Assembly: GCF_000769115.1 (NCBI RefSeq)
Contig: NZ_JQZV01000006.1
Location: 137,599-201,598, forward strand
Direction of reading: 5' to 3'
Length of the DNA: 64,000 nt
Source of the DNA: Porphyromonas canoris
GTDB lineage: Bacteria > Bacteroidota > Bacteroidia > Bacteroidales > Porphyromonadaceae
In this document: positions 61,283-64,000 of the stretch, one piece after another
Layout: each line of letters begins with the position of its first letter
Numbering within the stretch: position 1 is the first letter of the stretch
Notes under the pieces: generated by a model
Seen by the model: only the letters and a program-made list of their open reading frames with translations
Told to the model about the DNA's origin: nothing
The model's database searches: none
Position numbers and translations under genes: made by a program

Positions 61283-63295
61283 ATGAATCTTCCGATAATA
61301 GAGAATGATCCTTGGCTTAAGCCTTATACCGATATAATAAACAAGAGAAATCAGAACATAAAGAGTAAGAGAGAAGAACTGACCTCTAACGTGTCCGGCT
61401 CACTTTCTCGCTTTGCTGACGGATATTTATATTTCGGTCTTCACAGAGAGAAGACCGGTTGGGTTATCAGAGAGTGGGCACCCAATGCCACGGCTCTCTA
61501 CCTCCTTTGTGATGGCAATAGCTGGAAGATAGAGGAGGCATTTAAGTTTCATCCGTTAGATCATGGTATATGGGAGCTTTCTCTTCCTTTGAATGCTCTC
61601 AAGCATGGAGATCATTTCAAACTCTTTGTAGAGTGGAACGGAGGTAGTGGCGAACGCATACCTGCTTGGGCGAAGTATGTTGTCCAAATGCCGGATACTG
61701 CTATCTTTTCTGCGATGGTATGGGAGCCGGAATCTCCTTTTGCCTTTAAGCACGGCAGACCGACATCCAATCATCAACCACTCTTAATTTATGAGTGTCA
61801 TGTCGGAATGGCTACCGAAGAAGAGAAGATAGGAACGTACAATGAGTTTAGAGAGAATGTCCTTCCGAAGATAGCCGAATCGGGTTACAATGCCATACAG
61901 TTGATGGCAATACACGAACACCCCTACTATGCTTCCTTTGGTTATCAGGTCTCCTCTTTTTTTGCTCCATCTTCCAAGTATGGTACGCCTGATGAGTTGA
62001 AAGCACTTATTGACGAAGCGCACCGATTGGGCATAAAAGTGATAATGGATATTGTTCACTCCCATGCCGTAGCCAATGAAGTGGACGGACTGGTTCGTTT
62101 TGACGGATCTGAAGAGCAGTATTTCTATCCCGGAGGAAAGGGAGAACACTCCGAGTGGGGCACGAAACTTTTCGATTATGGTAAGAATGAAGTCCTTCAT
62201 TTCTTACTCTCCAACTGCAAGTATTGGCTGGAAGAGTTTTGCTTTGATGGTTTCCGCTTCGATGGCGTAACCTCTATGCTCTATCTGCACCATGGTATCG
62301 GAGCTTCTTTCTGTACCTATGGAGACTATTACAACGATATGCAGGACGAAAATGCTCTTACCTATTTGGCTTTGGCAAATGAGCTTGTGCATGAAGTCTA
62401 TCCCGAAGCTGTTACCATTGCGGAAGATGTCAGCGGTATGCCCGGTCTTGCTTTACCGGTAAAGAGTGGCGGATATGGCTTCGATTACAGAATGGCTCTT
62501 AATATCCCCGATTTCTGGATAAAGATCATCAAAGAGTATCCGGACGAACATTGGACACCGGGCTCTATCTGGTGGGAGTGTACCAACAGGAGAGGCGATG
62601 AGAAGACAATAAGCTATGCCGAAAGCCATGACCAGGCATTGGTAGGAGATAAGACCATCATCTTCCGCCTTATAGATGCCGATATGTACTGGCACATGGA
62701 TAGGGCGGACTCCAATATGAATGTGGAGCGTGGTATCGCATTGCACAAGATGATACGTCTGGTTACCGCTACGACCATAAACGGAGGCTACCTGAACTTT
62801 ATGGGAAATGAGTTCGGACACCCCGAATGGATAGACTTTCCCCGTGAAGGCAACGATTGGAGCTATAAGTATGCTCGTCGCCAATGGTCTCTTCGAGAGA
62901 ACGGATTTCTAAGGTATCAACTTCTGGATGAGTTTGACAAGAAGATGATACATTTTATCTCCGGCATCAGAGACTTTGCTTCTCTTCCTCTAAACTCTAT
63001 TTGGGAACAGAATGAAGAGCAGGTATTGGCTTACACAAGAGGTGAGTATATGTTTGTTTATAACTTCAGTCCGTCCAATTCTTATACAGACTATAACATC
63101 ATAGCCCCTTCCGGTGAGTACGAAGTCCTTTTCTCTTCCGATGACACAGCCTTTGGCGGCTACGATCGGATAGATAAAACGGTACACCACTTTACCGCTC
63201 CAGATGTCAGCTATACGATAGAGGGCAAGGGGATTTTGTCTTTATACTTGCCGGCTCGTACGGCTATGGTTCTTAGACGAATAGAGAAAAAATAG
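61283..63295 (+). CDS. glgB: 1,4-alpha-glucan branching enzyme (eukaryote-like GBE)
   Basis: GH13 enzyme that adds alpha-1,6 branches to glycogen. An N-terminal CBM48 region (about 35-145, FGLHREKTGWVIREWAPNA) is followed by the GH13 barrel with DIVHSH, GFRFDGVTSM (nucleophile Asp), IAEDVSGMP (acid Glu) and AESHDQALVG. The MGNEFGHPEWIDFPR block and total length of 670 aa resemble animal and plant branching enzymes more than the common bacterial GlgB. It follows aguB by 9 bp, with no other glycogen gene in view. Confidence 0.93.
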   Translation: MNLPIIENDPWLKPYTDIINKRNQNIKSKREELTSNVSGSLSRFADGYLYFGLHREKTGWVIREWAPNATALYLLCDGNSWKIEEAFKFHPLDHGIWELSLPLNALKHGDHFKLFVEWNGGSGERIPAWAKYVVQMPDTAIFSAMVWEPESPFAFKHGRPTSNHQPLLIYECHVGMATEEEKIGTYNEFRENVLPKIAESGYNAIQLMAIHEHPYYASFGYQVSSFFAPSSKYGTPDELKALIDEAHRLGIKVIMDIVHSHAVANEVDGLVRFDGSEEQYFYPGGKGEHSEWGTKLFDYGKNEVLHFLLSNCKYWLEEFCFDGFRFDGVTSMLYLHHGIGASFCTYGDYYNDMQDENALTYLALANELVHEVYPEAVTIAEDVSGMPGLALPVKSGGYGFDYRMALNIPDFWIKIIKEYPDEHWTPGSIWWECTNRRGDEKTISYAESHDQALVGDKTIIFRLIDADMYWHMDRADSNMNVERGIALHKMIRLVTATTINGGYLNFMGNEFGHPEWIDFPREGNDWSYKYARRQWSLRENGFLRYQLLDEFDKKMIHFISGIRDFASLPLNSIWEQNEEQVLAYTRGEYMFVYNFSPSNSYTDYNIIAPSGEYEVLFSSDDTAFGGYDRIDKTVHHFTAPDVSYTIEGKGILSLYLPARTAMVLRRIEKK

Positions 63296-63323
63296 GTATA
63301 TCAATATTATACAGCGCAGAAAG

Positions 63324-64000
63324 ATGAAACTATTAGTCGCTTTTAATATGCTTAGAGAGGGCTGGGATGAGCTTCAACAACATTTTGAAGTCGTATTCCC
63401 TCCCGAAGGTAGAGACTTTACACACGATGAGATTGTAGAACAAGTGGCAGACTGCGATGTGCTCTGCTCGGTATTTGATATCCCCGTAGATAGAGAGATA
63501 ATAGATGCCGGAAAGAAGCTCAAACTTATTTCCAACTACGCCGTAGGCTATAACAATATAGATATAGAGTATGCAGCATCTAAAGGGATTGCCGTTACCA
63601 ACACTCCTCGATCGGTAGTAGAACCCACTGCCGACCTTGCTCTCTCTTTGTTGTTGGATGCTACACGAAACATCTCTCGCTGGGATGCGCTGATGCGGAA
63701 AGAGCAGCACGCCTTGAAGATTTCCCGTTTGACCAATCTTGGGACAGGCATCCATGGCAAAACGCTTGGCATTATCGGAATGGGTAATATCGGAAAGGCC
63801 TTTGCTCGCAGGGCACAAGCGTGTGGCATGAAGATTCTCTACAATAAGCGTACACGCTATACCGAAGCCGAAGAAGCCGGACTTGCATTTACTTATGCCT
63901 CCGTGGAGGAGATCCTGCAGCAGGCAGATGTGGTTTCTCTTCACACTCCCTACTCCAAAGAGACGCATCACCTCATAGATGCTAAAGCATTGAAGATGAT
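63324..64000 (+). CDS. D-2-hydroxyacid dehydrogenase, 3' end beyond the window
   Basis: Starts MKLLVAFNMLREGWDEL and is open to the last base, so at least 225 residues are present and the C-terminus is missing. The NAD loop reads LGIIGMGNIGKAFAR and the substrate-side motif NYAVGYNNIDIEYA. This fits the glyoxylate/hydroxypyruvate reductase branch. The catalytic His-Glu part lies outside the window. It begins 28 bp after glgB. Confidence 0.85.
   Translation, partial: MKLLVAFNMLREGWDELQQHFEVVFPPEGRDFTHDEIVEQVADCDVLCSVFDIPVDREIIDAGKKLKLISNYAVGYNNIDIEYAASKGIAVTNTPRSVVEPTADLALSLLLDATRNISRWDALMRKEQHALKISRLTNLGTGIHGKTLGIIGMGNIGKAFARRAQACGMKILYNKRTRYTEAEEAGLAFTYASVEEILQQADVVSLHTPYSKETHHLIDAKALKM

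Overview
The window reads as a chromosomal segment of a Bacteroidales bacterium, most likely a Porphyromonas-like member of the Porphyromonadaceae. The evidence is the gene set and the promoters. The genes include BACON and PL29-N lipoproteins, a subtilase with a type IX secretion (T9SS) C-terminal sorting domain, CarboxypepD_reg outer-membrane barrels, DUF4105, a PafA-like protein, a fused SpmA/SpmB protein, and LptE and SecG next to an RpoN-type activator. The promoters have Bacteroidetes TAnnTTTG -7 boxes, several with TTG 18-21 bp upstream. I saw no rRNA, insertion sequence, phage, CRISPR array or plasmid gene. The DNA is mostly housekeeping chromosome with two stretches of surface and lipoprotein genes.

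Layout. 1-1105: a truncated dispersed repeat, tRNA-Cys(GCA), and a promoter-to-terminator unit that looks like a structured non-coding RNA. 1106-2119: an SDR epimerase. 2718-9547: a four-gene exported operon (PL29-N/Ig lipoprotein, BACON lipoprotein, S8 protease with lipobox and T9SS tail, outer-membrane protein). 9818-17951: fabD, mscS, ispH/cmk, a repeat protein, and recJ-recQ. 18711-23957: an EEP nuclease, rmlD-like reductase, prfC, dps and murI. 23964-29144 (minus): SpmAB, nitrilase, PlsC-like acyltransferase, HAD phosphatase, DUF4139. 29296-32475: an outer-membrane barrel and a methyltransferase-like protein. 33293-38397: a TPM protein followed by five exported proteins of unknown function. 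38679-46398: an RsmF-like methyltransferase, DUF4105, an apparently dead PafA-like phosphatase, SecA. 47302-52380: purL, lpd. 53178-56161: yicC-gmk-nadD-xerD, coupled by overlaps. 56286-59181: RpoN-type activator, lptE, a hypothetical gene, secG. 59321-64000: the two-step agmatine-to-putrescine pathway (aguA, aguB), a eukaryote-like branching enzyme, and the start of a D-2-hydroxyacid dehydrogenase.

The most unusual signal is not a gene. Five copies of a roughly 540-bp non-coding element lie at 1-236 (truncated), 18099-18642, 32551-33093, 46545-47086 and 52541-53081, in alternating orientation. They occupy every gene-free interval longer than about 650 bp, plus the gene-free left edge of the window. 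Each full copy has four octamers of the form AACGTGTT/AACACGTT in a fixed orientation pattern, with start-to-start distances of exactly 22, 22 and 21 bp, about two helical turns each. The geometry is kept even where surrounding sequence has diverged. This looks like a multi-site protein-binding array that I cannot match to a known parS, dif, DnaA-box or MITE family.

A second strong observation is that ispH has no usable start codon. Its frame is joined to the end of cmk through a run of ten A residues, so a -1 slip would make a cytidylate kinase-IspH fusion. All functional names come from reading motifs; no database search was possible.
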